Assembly (NCBI GenBank): GCA_016841525.1
Contig: JAENYZ010000002.1
Span: forward strand, 392,078-456,077
Origin: Anaerolineaceae bacterium
GTDB taxonomy: Bacteria > Chloroflexota > Anaerolineae > Anaerolineales > Anaerolineaceae
Length of the DNA stretch: 64,000 bases
Direction of reading: 5' to 3'
This document shows positions 1-7,451 of this stretch, piece by piece. Below the pieces are notes generated by a model, which saw only the letters and a list, made by a program, of their open reading frames with translations, was not told the DNA's origin and did no database searches. A program made the position numbers and the translations under genes. Numbering within the stretch: position 1 is the first letter of the stretch; each line of letters opens with the position of its first letter.

Positions 1-137
1 CGACGGCGAAGATCGCCAAAGCCCACCTGAACGAATTCCCGGAGTATTACAATGAGGATATCGGCTTGAAAGCCTGGGAGCACGCGGTGGAAGCTTTCGA
101 GGGTGATCCGAAGGGTAAGAAAATTCAAATCGTATAA
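1..137 (+). CDS. C-terminal end of a DUF5661-like protein (partial)
   Basis: Only the last 44 codons are in the window (frame begins at base 3, stop TAA at 135-137). The fragment starts TAKIAKAHLNEFPEYY, which resembles the conserved C-terminal part of DUF5661 proteins as I remember them, a small family of unknown function. It is followed within 10 bases by a strong intrinsic terminator, so it is the last gene of its transcript. The family call is tentative because the body of the gene is missing. Confidence 0.5.
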   Translation, partial: TAKIAKAHLNEFPEYYNEDIGLKAWEHAVEAFEGDPKGKKIQIV

Positions 138-145
138 GAAAGAGG

Positions 146-188
146 ATTGAAAGGTAAAGGATTTCCGATCCTTTGCCATTCAATTTTT
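146..188 (+). terminator. Intrinsic terminator after the partial gene
   Basis: A 17-base left arm (146-162) pairs with 168-184 around a TTCCG loop, with one mismatch and one G-T pair, and is followed by TTTT. It lies directly after the stop at 137 and should separate that gene from the phage-like cassette. Confidence 0.85.
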
Positions 189-300
189 AGGGAAAGTATT
201 ATTAGGCGCGTTCTGATTTTGAATGCGCTGAAATAATTACAATAATCAGTAGGTCACGCTAGCTTCGCATGGGTGACTGTCACGCAGGGAGGGTGACCAA

Positions 301-330
301 CGAGGGCGGACACAGAGGTCCGCCCCTACA
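301..330. repeat. GGGCGGAC...GTCCGCCCCTAC palindrome (REP-like)
   Basis: GGGCGGAC (304-311) and GTCCGCCC form an 8-bp hairpin followed by CTACA. The sequence belongs to the same GTAGGGGC-type palindrome family as the repeats in and after the RAYT transposase at 39194-39757. The rest of 189-390 is non-coding. It also holds GGTCAC/GTGACC inverted repeats at about 252-294, and I see no gene there. Confidence 0.6.
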
Positions 331-393
331 GAAGGCTTTATTTTTTCACTCGATTGCCGCTTGCGGCAATTTTTGCTTTAAAACCTGCCGCTT

Positions 394-420
394 TTGACGG
401 ATTGTAAACGCCCCTTTAAT
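394..420 (+). promoter_or_regulatory. Possible promoter of the phage-like cassette
   Basis: TTGACG (394-399) and TTTAAT (415-420) each match the sigma-70 hexamers at five of six positions, but the spacing is only 15 nt. Transcription would start just before the palindrome at 440-457 and run into the GTG start at 474. Low confidence because of the short spacer. Confidence 0.3.
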
Positions 421-439
421 TTGCTAAACTCTTGTCAGA

Positions 440-457
440 TTAGAACAAAAGTTCTAA
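440..457. promoter_or_regulatory. GAAC-N4-GTTC palindrome, SOS-box-like operator
   Basis: TTAGAAC-AAAA-GTTCTAA is a perfect 7-bp inverted repeat with a 4-nt spacer, 17 bases before the first cassette gene. The core GAAC-N4-GTTC equals the core of the Gram-positive LexA (DinR) box. A phage repressor operator is the alternative. Position and symmetry support an operator; the identity of the binding protein is inference. Confidence 0.45.
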
Positions 458-473
458 TTAAGGAGAAGCCCGG

Positions 474-944
474 GTGACCAATGCCCTGACCATACCCCCC
501 TTAATGCGCTTTGCGTCGCACCCGGGTCTTCTCCCACCTGGTTCACTGATACACACTGAGGAGGATCACACCCTTATGACCGCCAGGAAGCGCCCGGAAG
601 GCGAAGTTGGCTTTTATGTGGAACATTTCACCCGTGCTGAAATGCGGGACCTGGATCGTGCCCTGGGGGAATCGCTGCAGGGGGAGATCGGCATGCTGCG
701 GGTCACCATGCGCCGGTTCTTTGAGCGGGCAGCCCGGGAAGCCGATGATATGGACGCCCTGGCGGATGTGCTGCGCGTGCTGGGTCTGAGCTGTTCACGC
801 CTGGCTAAGATCATCCAGACCGAACGATCGATGCAGGATAAGCGCGCTGATGAGTTAGCTGACGCTTTAACCCACTCCATGACTGCCGTGCTGGACGAAC
901 TGAGCAATGCAAGCCTGAATACCTCCGGCGAAGGGAAGGCTTAG
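474..944 (+). CDS. Hypothetical protein, first gene of the phage-like cassette
   Basis: 156 residues from a GTG start with AAGGAG 7-8 bases upstream. I do not recognise the family. The middle and C-terminal part (from about residue 50) is helical and charged, with EMRDLDRALGESLQGEIGMLRVTMRRFFERA and heptad-like leucines. A short internal start (ATG at 576) after GAGGATCACACC is possible. Its place just before a coiled-coil membrane protein and the terminase large subunit would fit a small terminase subunit or packaging accessory, but no DNA-binding motif is evident. Confidence 0.6.
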   Translation: MTNALTIPPLMRFASHPGLLPPGSLIHTEEDHTLMTARKRPEGEVGFYVEHFTRAEMRDLDRALGESLQGEIGMLRVTMRRFFERAAREADDMDALADVLRVLGLSCSRLAKIIQTERSMQDKRADELADALTHSMTAVLDELSNASLNTSGEGKA

Positions 945-945
945 G

Positions 946-1221
946 ATGGACGAATCGACAGCATTGCTGACCGAGCAGTTACGCCATGCCAATGCCCTGC
1001 TGCAGGCACAGATCAAAACCCTGGATGCCCGCCTGGCGCACCAGCAAGCGATGAACCAGCAGCGTTTAGCCATGCTGGAAGAGCAGATCCGCGACCACGA
1101 GACCCGCATTCGAACGGCGACGGAAGGCGTGACGCAGTTCAAGCTTTTCTCCGGGCTGGCATCCGGGGGCTCGGGGTTGATGTCAATGGTGGCATTGATC
1201 AAGGCTTTTTTGGGCGGTTAG
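946..1221 (+). CDS. Small coiled-coil protein with C-terminal membrane segment
   Basis: 91 residues. Residues 1-65 are a long Gln/Leu-rich coiled coil (LLTEQLRHANALLQAQIKTL). The end, GLMSMVALIKAFLGG, is a single hydrophobic segment. This layout is like XhlA-type phage lysis accessory proteins, which anchor a cytoplasmic coiled coil in the membrane. The gene starts one base after the previous stop and ends three bases before the terminase, so the three are co-transcribed. Lysis or packaging role is inference. Confidence 0.6.
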   Translation: MDESTALLTEQLRHANALLQAQIKTLDARLAHQQAMNQQRLAMLEEQIRDHETRIRTATEGVTQFKLFSGLASGGSGLMSMVALIKAFLGG

Positions 1222-1224
1222 CAG

Positions 1225-2778
1225 ATGACGAAACTGGTAGAGCTTTTAAAGAAACTACTACGGGATGTGGTGCTCTTTGTACAGACGGCGAATGGGCTGC
1301 AGCTGCGCAGCTACCAGGAAGCTGTTGCCCGGTCGGTGATCCATTCCGTGGTGCACGGTGAGGGCTTGAGTTTTGTGGTGATCTTCCCGCGCCAATCGGG
1401 CAAGAATGAACTGCAGGCGCAGCTCCAGGCGTACCTGCTGACCCTGTTCTCCGCGCAGCAGCAGGAGATGGTGCAGGTTTCCCCCACCTGGCGCCCGCAA
1501 ACGGAAAACGCCATGCACCGCCTGGAGCGGGTGCTGAGTTCGAACCTGATCGTTAAAGACCGCTGGGAGAAGCACACCGGGCATATCTACCAGGTGGGCA
1601 AAGCGCGCCTGACCTTTCTTTCCGGATCCCCCACGGCCAACATCGTAGGGGCTACAGCAAATTTACTTTTATCGATCGACGAAGCCCAAGACATCGCCCA
1701 GGATAAATTCGATAAAGACATCGCACCCATGGCAGCCAGCACCAACGCCACCCGTGTTTTTTGGGGCACCGCCTGGACTTCAAATACACTGTTAGCCCGT
1801 GAAGAACGGGCAGCCAGGGCATTGCAAGAAAAAGACGGGGTCCAAAGGGTTTGGAAATTAACTTGCGATCATGTCGCTGCTGAAGTGCCCCCCTACGGTA
1901 AATTTGTGGCCGACCAGGTGGCCAAATTAGGCCGTAATCATCCCATGGTAAGAACGCAATACTTCAGCGAAGAGATCGACTCGGAGGGTGGCCTCTTTCC
2001 CCCCGAACGTCTCGCGCTCCTATATGGCATCTTTCCCCCGCAGGTCAAACCGGAACCGGCTCAGGTTTACGTTATGACGCTGGACCTTGCGGGGGAAGAT
2101 GAAAACTCCGCAGATCCCGAACACCTCAAAAACCCTGGGCGTGATGCAACAGCGCTTACCATTGCACGGGTGGACTTAAGCACCTTAAACGATCCCGGGT
2201 TGCTCTTACCCTCCTACGAGATCGTTTATCGCCAGTCTTGGGTCGGGGTCAAGCATACTGACCTTTACGGGCAGGTGCTTTCTCTCGCTGCCACTTGGCA
2301 GGTCAAGCATATTGTTTGCGACGCCACTGGCGTCGGGGCCGGTTTTACTTCTTTCTTGGCCCGTCGTTTTGGTGAAAAGGTGATCCCCTTTAGTTTCAAC
2401 AGCAGAACAAAATCTGATCTTGGCTGGTCTTTCTTAGCCCTGGTCGACACGGGCAGACTGAAAACTTATGCTAGTCCGGAGCGGCATCAAGCCGCACCGG
2501 ACGTATGCCAACCTCATGGGAGGTTGGCCCAGCTAAATGCCCTATTTTTCTTGCAGCTGCAAAACACCCAATACGAGATCGTCCCGGGTCCTGATAAAAA
2601 AATCAAATGGAGTGTGCCTGAAGGCGCTCGTGATCTCGCATCCGGAGAGCTCATACACGACGACCTGATCATATCTGCTGCGCTGCTATCCGTACTCGAC
2701 CAACAAAATTGGTCGGTTTCGGGTCCTGCTGCTGTAGTAAAAGCCACCGATCCCCTCGATGACATGAAAGGCTTTTAG
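1225..2778 (+). CDS. terL: Phage terminase large subunit
   Basis: 517 residues. The N-terminal ATPase has a Walker A variant FPRQSGKNE (about 54-62) and Walker B LLLSIDEAQD (about 147-156). The C-terminal RNase H-like nuclease follows with VMTLDLAGEDEN near residue 290 and VCDATGVGAGF near 370. The enzyme packages phage DNA into the prohead. Residues 417-435 are encoded by an in-frame copy of the 55-bp double-hairpin element (2474-2528), placed late in the nuclease domain; the frame continues unbroken to a normal end. Whether the enzyme is still active with this insert is unknown. Confidence 0.92.
   Translation: MTKLVELLKKLLRDVVLFVQTANGLQLRSYQEAVARSVIHSVVHGEGLSFVVIFPRQSGKNELQAQLQAYLLTLFSAQQQEMVQVSPTWRPQTENAMHRLERVLSSNLIVKDRWEKHTGHIYQVGKARLTFLSGSPTANIVGATANLLLSIDEAQDIAQDKFDKDIAPMAASTNATRVFWGTAWTSNTLLAREERAARALQEKDGVQRVWKLTCDHVAAEVPPYGKFVADQVAKLGRNHPMVRTQYFSEEIDSEGGLFPPERLALLYGIFPPQVKPEPAQVYVMTLDLAGEDENSADPEHLKNPGRDATALTIARVDLSTLNDPGLLLPSYEIVYRQSWVGVKHTDLYGQVLSLAATWQVKHIVCDATGVGAGFTSFLARRFGEKVIPFSFNSRTKSDLGWSFLALVDTGRLKTYASPERHQAAPDVCQPHGRLAQLNALFFLQLQNTQYEIVPGPDKKIKWSVPEGARDLASGELIHDDLIISAALLSVLDQQNWSVSGPAAVVKATDPLDDMKGF
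2474..2528 (+). repeat. 55-bp double-hairpin element, copy A (inside terL)
   Basis: Outer stem GTCCGG/CCGGAC, an A-A mismatch (2480/2496), inner stem GCGGC/GCCGC, loop ATCAA, linker GTAT (2503-2506), then a second 9-bp hairpin GCCAACCTC/GAGGTTGGC with loop ATGG. It is preceded by TA, giving TAG at the boundary. It is read in frame within terL as SPERHQAAPDVCQPHGRLA. Confidence 0.9.
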
Positions 2779-2780
2779 TT

Positions 2781-3524
2781 ATGTCCGCTGATCAACTCGC
2801 TTTCGGAATAGACTTGTCACGCTGGAACACCAGCGCAGACGGAAAACAAAAAGTAAACTTCGACATCATTGCAAAACACGATCCCGAAGTTTCATTTATC
2901 GCCATGCGTGCTGGGGTCAGCTGGGGGTATCAAGACCCATGGTTCCCCTACTACATGTCAGAAGCTCGCCGGATAAACCGGATCCGGCTCGCTTATCATG
3001 TTTTATTTCCAGGCGAAAACCCAATCTCGCAAATGGATAATTTCTTCAAAATCCTGGGCGACATTGACTTTCAAAAGGTGCCACTGGTTTTAGATCTTGA
3101 ATTGGACCATGGCCAAACAATAAAACGCATCACAGACACAACCGCCCAGGCAATCAACACCATCATTAAGCGCACTGGTACCAAGCCCTTTATTTATTCC
3201 CGGGCATCATGGGTCAATCAATTTGTGACCGTTAGTGATCTCCCACCAGTTTACTGGTGGTTAGCTCAATACAGGTGGCCCCGGCCATACCCACTATACA
3301 CGCCGGAACACATCCCTCCCCCAACGCTGCCCGCCGGGGTCACCTCCTGGAAGATCATGCAAACAGCCAGCAGAGCGCCCAGCATCGGTGCGCCCGCTCT
3401 TTATTACATGGACTACAACCGATTTAATGGCACCAAAGAACAGCTCTTAAAATTCGCTGGTCACGCCCAGCAACCGCTTTTGTGCCCCATCGACAGCAAA
3501 CCATGCCCGAGATTGTACGTATAG
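2781..3524 (+). CDS. GH25-family lysozyme (endolysin)
   Basis: 247 residues. The GH25 pattern is clear: FGIDLSRWN at residues 8-16, VPLVLDLEL near 100 with the catalytic Asp/Glu pair, and later YWWLAQYRW and MDYNRFNG. GH25 enzymes cut the MurNAc-GlcNAc bond of peptidoglycan. No signal peptide is seen, so export would need a holin; a holin-like gene lies at 7982. It sits between terminase and portal, two genes that are usually adjacent, which is an unusual position for a lysis gene. Confidence 0.88.
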   Translation: MSADQLAFGIDLSRWNTSADGKQKVNFDIIAKHDPEVSFIAMRAGVSWGYQDPWFPYYMSEARRINRIRLAYHVLFPGENPISQMDNFFKILGDIDFQKVPLVLDLELDHGQTIKRITDTTAQAINTIIKRTGTKPFIYSRASWVNQFVTVSDLPPVYWWLAQYRWPRPYPLYTPEHIPPPTLPAGVTSWKIMQTASRAPSIGAPALYYMDYNRFNGTKEQLLKFAGHAQQPLLCPIDSKPCPRLYV

Positions 3525-3532
3525 GAGCAAAC

Positions 3533-4954
3533 ATGCCAGAAAACTCACGCTCAGCGCCCTTCTCTCGTTTTTTACAAAACATTTTCTCGCCAATTATTGA
3601 GAAATCCGTAAGAGAGCAGCTCACAGTAAGCGAAACAGACAACACTTTTTTCATAGGCACCCGCAGGTATGACGACAGCGAGAGAGATCGCCTTGATTAC
3701 AACCGCACAGAAATACTCGAGCAGTGTTTGGACGCTTGGCGAGATAGCGCCCTGGCCAGGCGCATCGTAGAACTCACCACGCAATATGTTATCGGCCAGG
3801 GTTTCGACATCAAAGTAAACCACGAACAAACAAAGAAATTTATTAATTCGTTTTGGGGTCACCGCCTAAATCGTATGCCCTCACGCATGGTCGAACTTTC
3901 AGACGAGCTCACCCGAACAGGTAACCTGTTCCTCCTGATCAGCACAGATCAGGCCGGCATGAGTTATATTCGGGCACTGCCAGCAACCAACATCGAACAA
4001 ATCCTACATGCTGCAAACGACATCGAGCAGCCCACCGCATTTATCACCAAAGAAGACGAGCATCTTAAAACCAAAACTTATCAGGCCTACAACCACACCA
4101 CCGACACACAATCCACCGAAGGTGGTTTCGCACCTGTGGTGCTCCACTACGCCATTAACCGGCCAGCAGGGGCGCAGTGGGGCGAACCTGATCTGGCGCC
4201 CCTGCTGCCCTGGCTGCGCAGGTACTCAGCATGGTTAGAGGATCGGGTCAGGCTAAACCGCTTTAGAAACGCTTTCATGTATGTTGTTACGGGCAACTTC
4301 GCCAGTGAAGCAGCTCGCAAAGCTCGCCAGGCAGAACTCGCAGCCAACCCGCCCAGCTCCGGGTCCATTTTGGTTTGTGACGAAAGCGAAACATGGTCTG
4401 TGATCACCCCCAAACTTGAAGCCATGGACGCCAACCAAGACGGGCTCGCAATAAAAAAACTTATTGCATCAGGGGTCGGGTTACCGCTGCACTTCCTCGC
4501 AGAGCCCGAAGGGTCAAACCGCACCACAGCAGAGAGCGCCGGGGGTCCAACATTCCGCAGGTTTGAACAGCGCCAGCAGTATTTCATGTGGCTGCTAAAA
4601 GACTTGCTGCAAGTCATAATTTCCCGGCGTGCCATGGTGGACCCCACCATTGACCCCACAGTAGAAATTGAAATTTCCGGGTCCGACATATCCGCTCGCG
4701 ATAACGTCGCTCACAGCATCGCAACAGTAAACATCATGAACGCCCTCGAAAGACTAAAAGACATGGGCCTAATTTCAGATCGTGAGCTGGTAAGAGTGGC
4801 CTACAGGTTCGCAGGTGAAAACGCCGACATCGACGAACTTTTAGCAGGTGGAACGGGCATCGACGTAAGAGCAACAAAAGATCCCATCCAACCAGCTACA
4901 CAAGAGCCCGTCGACACGGGCAGCGGGTCACCAAAAAAGACCGTTCTGCCATAG
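3533..4954 (+). CDS. Phage portal protein
   Basis: 473 residues from ATG 3533, chosen because AGGAG lies 5 bases upstream; an upstream in-frame ATG at 3482 overlaps the lysozyme gene and lacks a site. Portal-type features are the N-terminal RRYDDSERDRLDYNRTEILEQCLDAWRDSALARRIVELTTQYVIGQG region, a central W-rich part and a helical C-terminus (DNVAHSIATVNIMNALERLKDMGLIS). The portal forms the ring through which terminase packs DNA. Its stop codon TAG overlaps the first base of a 55-bp double-hairpin element, so the element may have set the present end of the protein. Confidence 0.82.
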   Translation: MPENSRSAPFSRFLQNIFSPIIEKSVREQLTVSETDNTFFIGTRRYDDSERDRLDYNRTEILEQCLDAWRDSALARRIVELTTQYVIGQGFDIKVNHEQTKKFINSFWGHRLNRMPSRMVELSDELTRTGNLFLLISTDQAGMSYIRALPATNIEQILHAANDIEQPTAFITKEDEHLKTKTYQAYNHTTDTQSTEGGFAPVVLHYAINRPAGAQWGEPDLAPLLPWLRRYSAWLEDRVRLNRFRNAFMYVVTGNFASEAARKARQAELAANPPSSGSILVCDESETWSVITPKLEAMDANQDGLAIKKLIASGVGLPLHFLAEPEGSNRTTAESAGGPTFRRFEQRQQYFMWLLKDLLQVIISRRAMVDPTIDPTVEIEISGSDISARDNVAHSIATVNIMNALERLKDMGLISDRELVRVAYRFAGENADIDELLAGGTGIDVRATKDPIQPATQEPVDTGSGSPKKTVLP

Positions 4955-5008
4955 GCTGAAGGGGCATCAAGCCCCATCAGCCGTATGCCCGTTTCATGAG
5001 AAACGGGC
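4954..5008 (+). repeat. 55-bp double-hairpin element, copy B
   Basis: Outer stem GGCTGA/TCAGCC, A-A mismatch (4960/4976), inner stem GGGGC/GCCCC, loop ATCAA, linker GTAT, second stem GCCCGTTTC/GAAACGGGC with loop ATGA. The TAG formed at its left edge (4952-4954) is the portal stop codon. Bases 4952-5010 are identical to 5138-5196 (59 bp). Confidence 0.92.
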
Positions 5009-5027
5009 GAGAAAGGAGCCCCCATAT

Positions 5028-5225
5028 ATGGCCATTAATTCGCAGACCATTACAAATCATCCCACATTTAGGGGTCATCCGGTTAGCTTGCACTCTTCGA
5101 GCGGGGCAGTCCGTCGCTCGTGCTGCCTTCGCCCCCCTAGGCTGAAGGGGCATCAAGCCCCATCAGCCGTATGCCCGTTTCATGAGAAACGGGCGAAAGC
5201 CTATCAGCTATCAGCTATCAACTAA
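5028..5225 (+). CDS. Doubtful small ORF running through a repeat copy
   Basis: 65 codons starting MAINSQTITNHPTFRG after a good AAAGGAG (5011-5017, 10 bases from the ATG). Only about the first 20 codons look like natural protein; the last half is the double-hairpin element of 5140-5194 read in its open frame. It could be a remnant of a small gene broken by the repeat, or an ORF by chance. No function can be suggested. Confidence 0.25.
   Translation: MAINSQTITNHPTFRGHPVSLHSSSGAVRRSCCLRPPRLKGHQAPSAVCPFHEKRAKAYQLSAIN
5140..5194 (+). repeat. 55-bp double-hairpin element, copy C
   Basis: Identical to copy B over 59 bp (5138-5196) including the TA at the left edge. Stems, A-A mismatch, ATCAA loop, GTAT linker and ATGA loop are all preserved. 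The two copies enclose about 127 bp. Confidence 0.92.
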
Positions 5226-5234
5226 GGACTACAT

Positions 5235-7295
5235 ATGCCAGAACCAAAACCTGAATACATCACAGAACAACAAGCCCGCCTAACATCATCCGGCAAAGCC
5301 AACACCGAAGGCACCTTCGAAATCCTCTGCATCACAGCGGGCAATGGTAACGGCTGGGAGTTTCCTCCCGATGTCTTAGAAGCCTCAACAAGTCTCTGGG
5401 AAGGTGCCCACTGTTTTATTGATCATGCCTGGTTCTCTCGCTCCGTGCGTGATCTCGCTGGTCATGTCGTCAATCCCACTTGGGATGCTGATACCCAGGG
5501 TATCAAAGCCACTTTAAAGGCCATGGGGCCAGGTGGCAAGCTGCTCACTGACTTTGGCCGAGAAGTGCTCGCGGAAGACCAACCCCCCAGGGTTGGTTTC
5601 TCCGCTGATGTCCTCTTCACAGCAAACGGAAAAAAAGTCAAAGAAATCCTGCGAGTGATCTCGCTTGATTTAGTTTATGACCCTGCCCGGGGAGGTGCTT
5701 TTCTTCGGGCGCGTAATAGCCAGGAGCGTCCTCAAGACGCACCTGGCGTATGCCAGAACCATGAGGTTCTGGCCCAAAACAATTTCAACACCGAAGGAGT
5801 TATCGCAATGCCTAAGCCAGAAGAAAACAAAAAGCCAGAAGAACAACCAGCAGAAGAACCAGTTTTGGCCAAGCTGCAAGCTGATCAAGAAGCCATGCGT
5901 ACCTTGCTAAATGAGCAAGAACGCCAGACCAAACTTGACCAGGCTTTAAAACAGGCCGAAGAAACACGGGTCCAAATGTGCAGCTACTTGCTCGAGAGTG
6001 GTCTCTCAGCATCAAAGCTGCCAGCACCAATTCAAGATCGCATCCGTAAACAATTCAAAGACAAAATTTTCGAAGCATCCGAGCTTCAGGAGGTGATCCA
6101 GGATAGCCGACAAATGCTGTCGGACTTAACAGCCCAATCCGCTGTTAGTGGGCCAGGGCGCATCAGCGCCATGTACAACGAAGGCGACAAACTCCAAGCA
6201 GCTGTCGACGATCTCTTCGGGGCACCCCGTGAAGAAGGCGCCCAAGCCCTCAACACTGCAAGGCTCTCGGGCATCCGTGAGCTTTACTTAATGCTCACAG
6301 GTGATCAAGACATGCACGGTGGCTACCACCCCGATCGGGTCCAGCTGGCCACCACAGCAGACTTCACAGGCCTTGTCAAAAACGCACTAAACAAAATCGT
6401 GGTGAACACATGGGATCAACTTGGCCGAGCAGGCTACGACTGGTGGAAACACGTAACCGTTCAAGAACACTTCGGCACACTGCAAAGTATTACCGGAACA
6501 CTTGTTGGCACCGTGGGCGCACTGCCAGAAGTCTCAGAAGGCGCAGAATACACCGAGCTCGTGGTCGGTGACAGCCCCGAAACCGCCAGCTTCACCAAGT
6601 ACGGCGGTTATATCCCCCTCACCCTCGAGCTGATCGACCGGGATGAAACCCGCAAATTAAAGGCCTACGCTCGCGAGCTCGGCTCCGCCGGCTTGCGAAA
6701 AATCTCCAGCCTTGTCTCCGCCATTTTCACGGCTAACGCCGGAGTCGGGCCAACCATGGCCGACACAGGCGCACTCTTCAACGCAACCACTGTCACCTCC
6801 GCAGGTGGTCACGCCAACCTTCTCACCGCTGCCCTTGCAATCAACACCTGGGACCTTGCTTGTGCAGCTGTGTACAACCAGCCAATGCTGATCAAAAATG
6901 CTGCCACCTACTATGGCACCGGGCCAAAGATGGCCATTAATCCTAAGTTCTGTTTGGTGCCACGTGCCCTGCAGAACACCGCCTGGCAGCTGCTTAACGG
7001 AACCTTTGTTCGTGAGGCGACCTACGTTTACGACAACGTGCTCAAAGGCTCAGCAGTTCCGATCACCGTTCCCGAGTGGACCGATGCAAACAACTGGGCT
7101 GCTGTGTGTGACCCTGTTATCGCACCCGCAATATACGTCGGGGAGCGCTTCGGCATCATGCCCGAAATTTTTGTCGCAGGTAACGAGCTCTCGCCAGCAG
7201 TATTCACAAACGACGAACACCGGCTCAAAGTCCGGCACTTCCTCGCAGTATGGGTGAACGACTTCCGCCCGCTGCACAAATCGAATGTCGCCTAA
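5235..7295 (+). CDS. Fused prohead protease, scaffold and major capsid protein
   Basis: 686 residues in one frame. Residues 1-158 look like a prohead protease (GTFEILCITAGNGNGW, HCFIDHAW with the His, GFSADV with the Ser). Residues 162-180 are a double-hairpin element copy. Residues 192-310 are a Glu/Gln-rich, scaffold-like coiled coil. The rest is an HK97-like capsid (YTELVVGDSPETASFTKYGGYIPLTLELIDRDE). An internal ATG at 5808 has AAGGAG nine bases upstream, so a 495-residue scaffold-capsid may also be made alone. The repeat lies exactly at the protease/scaffold joint and may have fused two genes. Natural fusions of this type are known, so the fusion may instead be old. Confidence 0.8.
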   Translation: MPEPKPEYITEQQARLTSSGKANTEGTFEILCITAGNGNGWEFPPDVLEASTSLWEGAHCFIDHAWFSRSVRDLAGHVVNPTWDADTQGIKATLKAMGPGGKLLTDFGREVLAEDQPPRVGFSADVLFTANGKKVKEILRVISLDLVYDPARGGAFLRARNSQERPQDAPGVCQNHEVLAQNNFNTEGVIAMPKPEENKKPEEQPAEEPVLAKLQADQEAMRTLLNEQERQTKLDQALKQAEETRVQMCSYLLESGLSASKLPAPIQDRIRKQFKDKIFEASELQEVIQDSRQMLSDLTAQSAVSGPGRISAMYNEGDKLQAAVDDLFGAPREEGAQALNTARLSGIRELYLMLTGDQDMHGGYHPDRVQLATTADFTGLVKNALNKIVVNTWDQLGRAGYDWWKHVTVQEHFGTLQSITGTLVGTVGALPEVSEGAEYTELVVGDSPETASFTKYGGYIPLTLELIDRDETRKLKAYARELGSAGLRKISSLVSAIFTANAGVGPTMADTGALFNATTVTSAGGHANLLTAALAINTWDLACAAVYNQPMLIKNAATYYGTGPKMAINPKFCLVPRALQNTAWQLLNGTFVREATYVYDNVLKGSAVPITVPEWTDANNWAAVCDPVIAPAIYVGERFGIMPEIFVAGNELSPAVFTNDEHRLKVRHFLAVWVNDFRPLHKSNVA
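5719..5773 (+). repeat. 55-bp double-hairpin element, copy D (inside protease-capsid gene)
   Basis: Outer stem GCCAGG/CCTGGC, A-A mismatch (5725/5741), inner stem GCGTC/GACGC, loop CTCAA, linker GTAT, second stem GCCAGAACC/GGTTCTGGC, loop ATGA. TAG again at the left edge (5717-5719). It is read in the same frame as copy A, giving SQERPQDAPGVCQNHEVLA. Confidence 0.9.
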
Positions 7296-7327
7296 TCACC
7301 GTTCGGGGTGATCTCGCCTTCGTAACC

Positions 7328-7360
7328 CCCCGAAGCCCCCCTTGTGGGGGGTCTTCGGGG
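7328..7360 (+). terminator. Strong GC hairpin after the capsid gene
   Basis: CCCCGAAG plus six C pairs with six G plus CTTCGGGG around a TTGT loop, with one bulged T. There is no T run, so it may be a processing or attenuation hairpin rather than a full terminator. Highly expressed capsid genes are often followed by such a structure. Confidence 0.55.
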
Positions 7361-7377
7361 CTCAGGCAAGCCCCTTA

Positions 7378-7432
7378 GCCTGAAAAGGCATCGAGCCTTA
7401 TCAGGCGTATGCCCACCCCTCGTGGGGTGGGC
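7378..7432 (+). repeat. 55-bp double-hairpin element, copy E
   Basis: Outer stem GCCTGA/TCAGGC, A-A mismatch (7384/7400), inner stem AAGGC/GCCTT, loop ATCGA, linker GTAT, second stem GCCCACCCC/GGGGTGGGC, loop TCGT. TAG at the left edge (7376-7378). It lies in the leader of the next gene and its open frame is the frame of that gene. Confidence 0.9.
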
Positions 7433-7451
7433 CACAGAAAGGATCAAACCC

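Noticed and set aside
5028-5225. Small ORF as a confident gene
   Set aside because: Half of it is repeat sequence read in the open frame, so it is listed only with low confidence.
2470-5770. T4-gene-60-like translational bypassing at the in-frame copies
   Set aside because: The element has an open frame in both genes, so no bypass is needed, and no matched take-off and landing codons are obvious.
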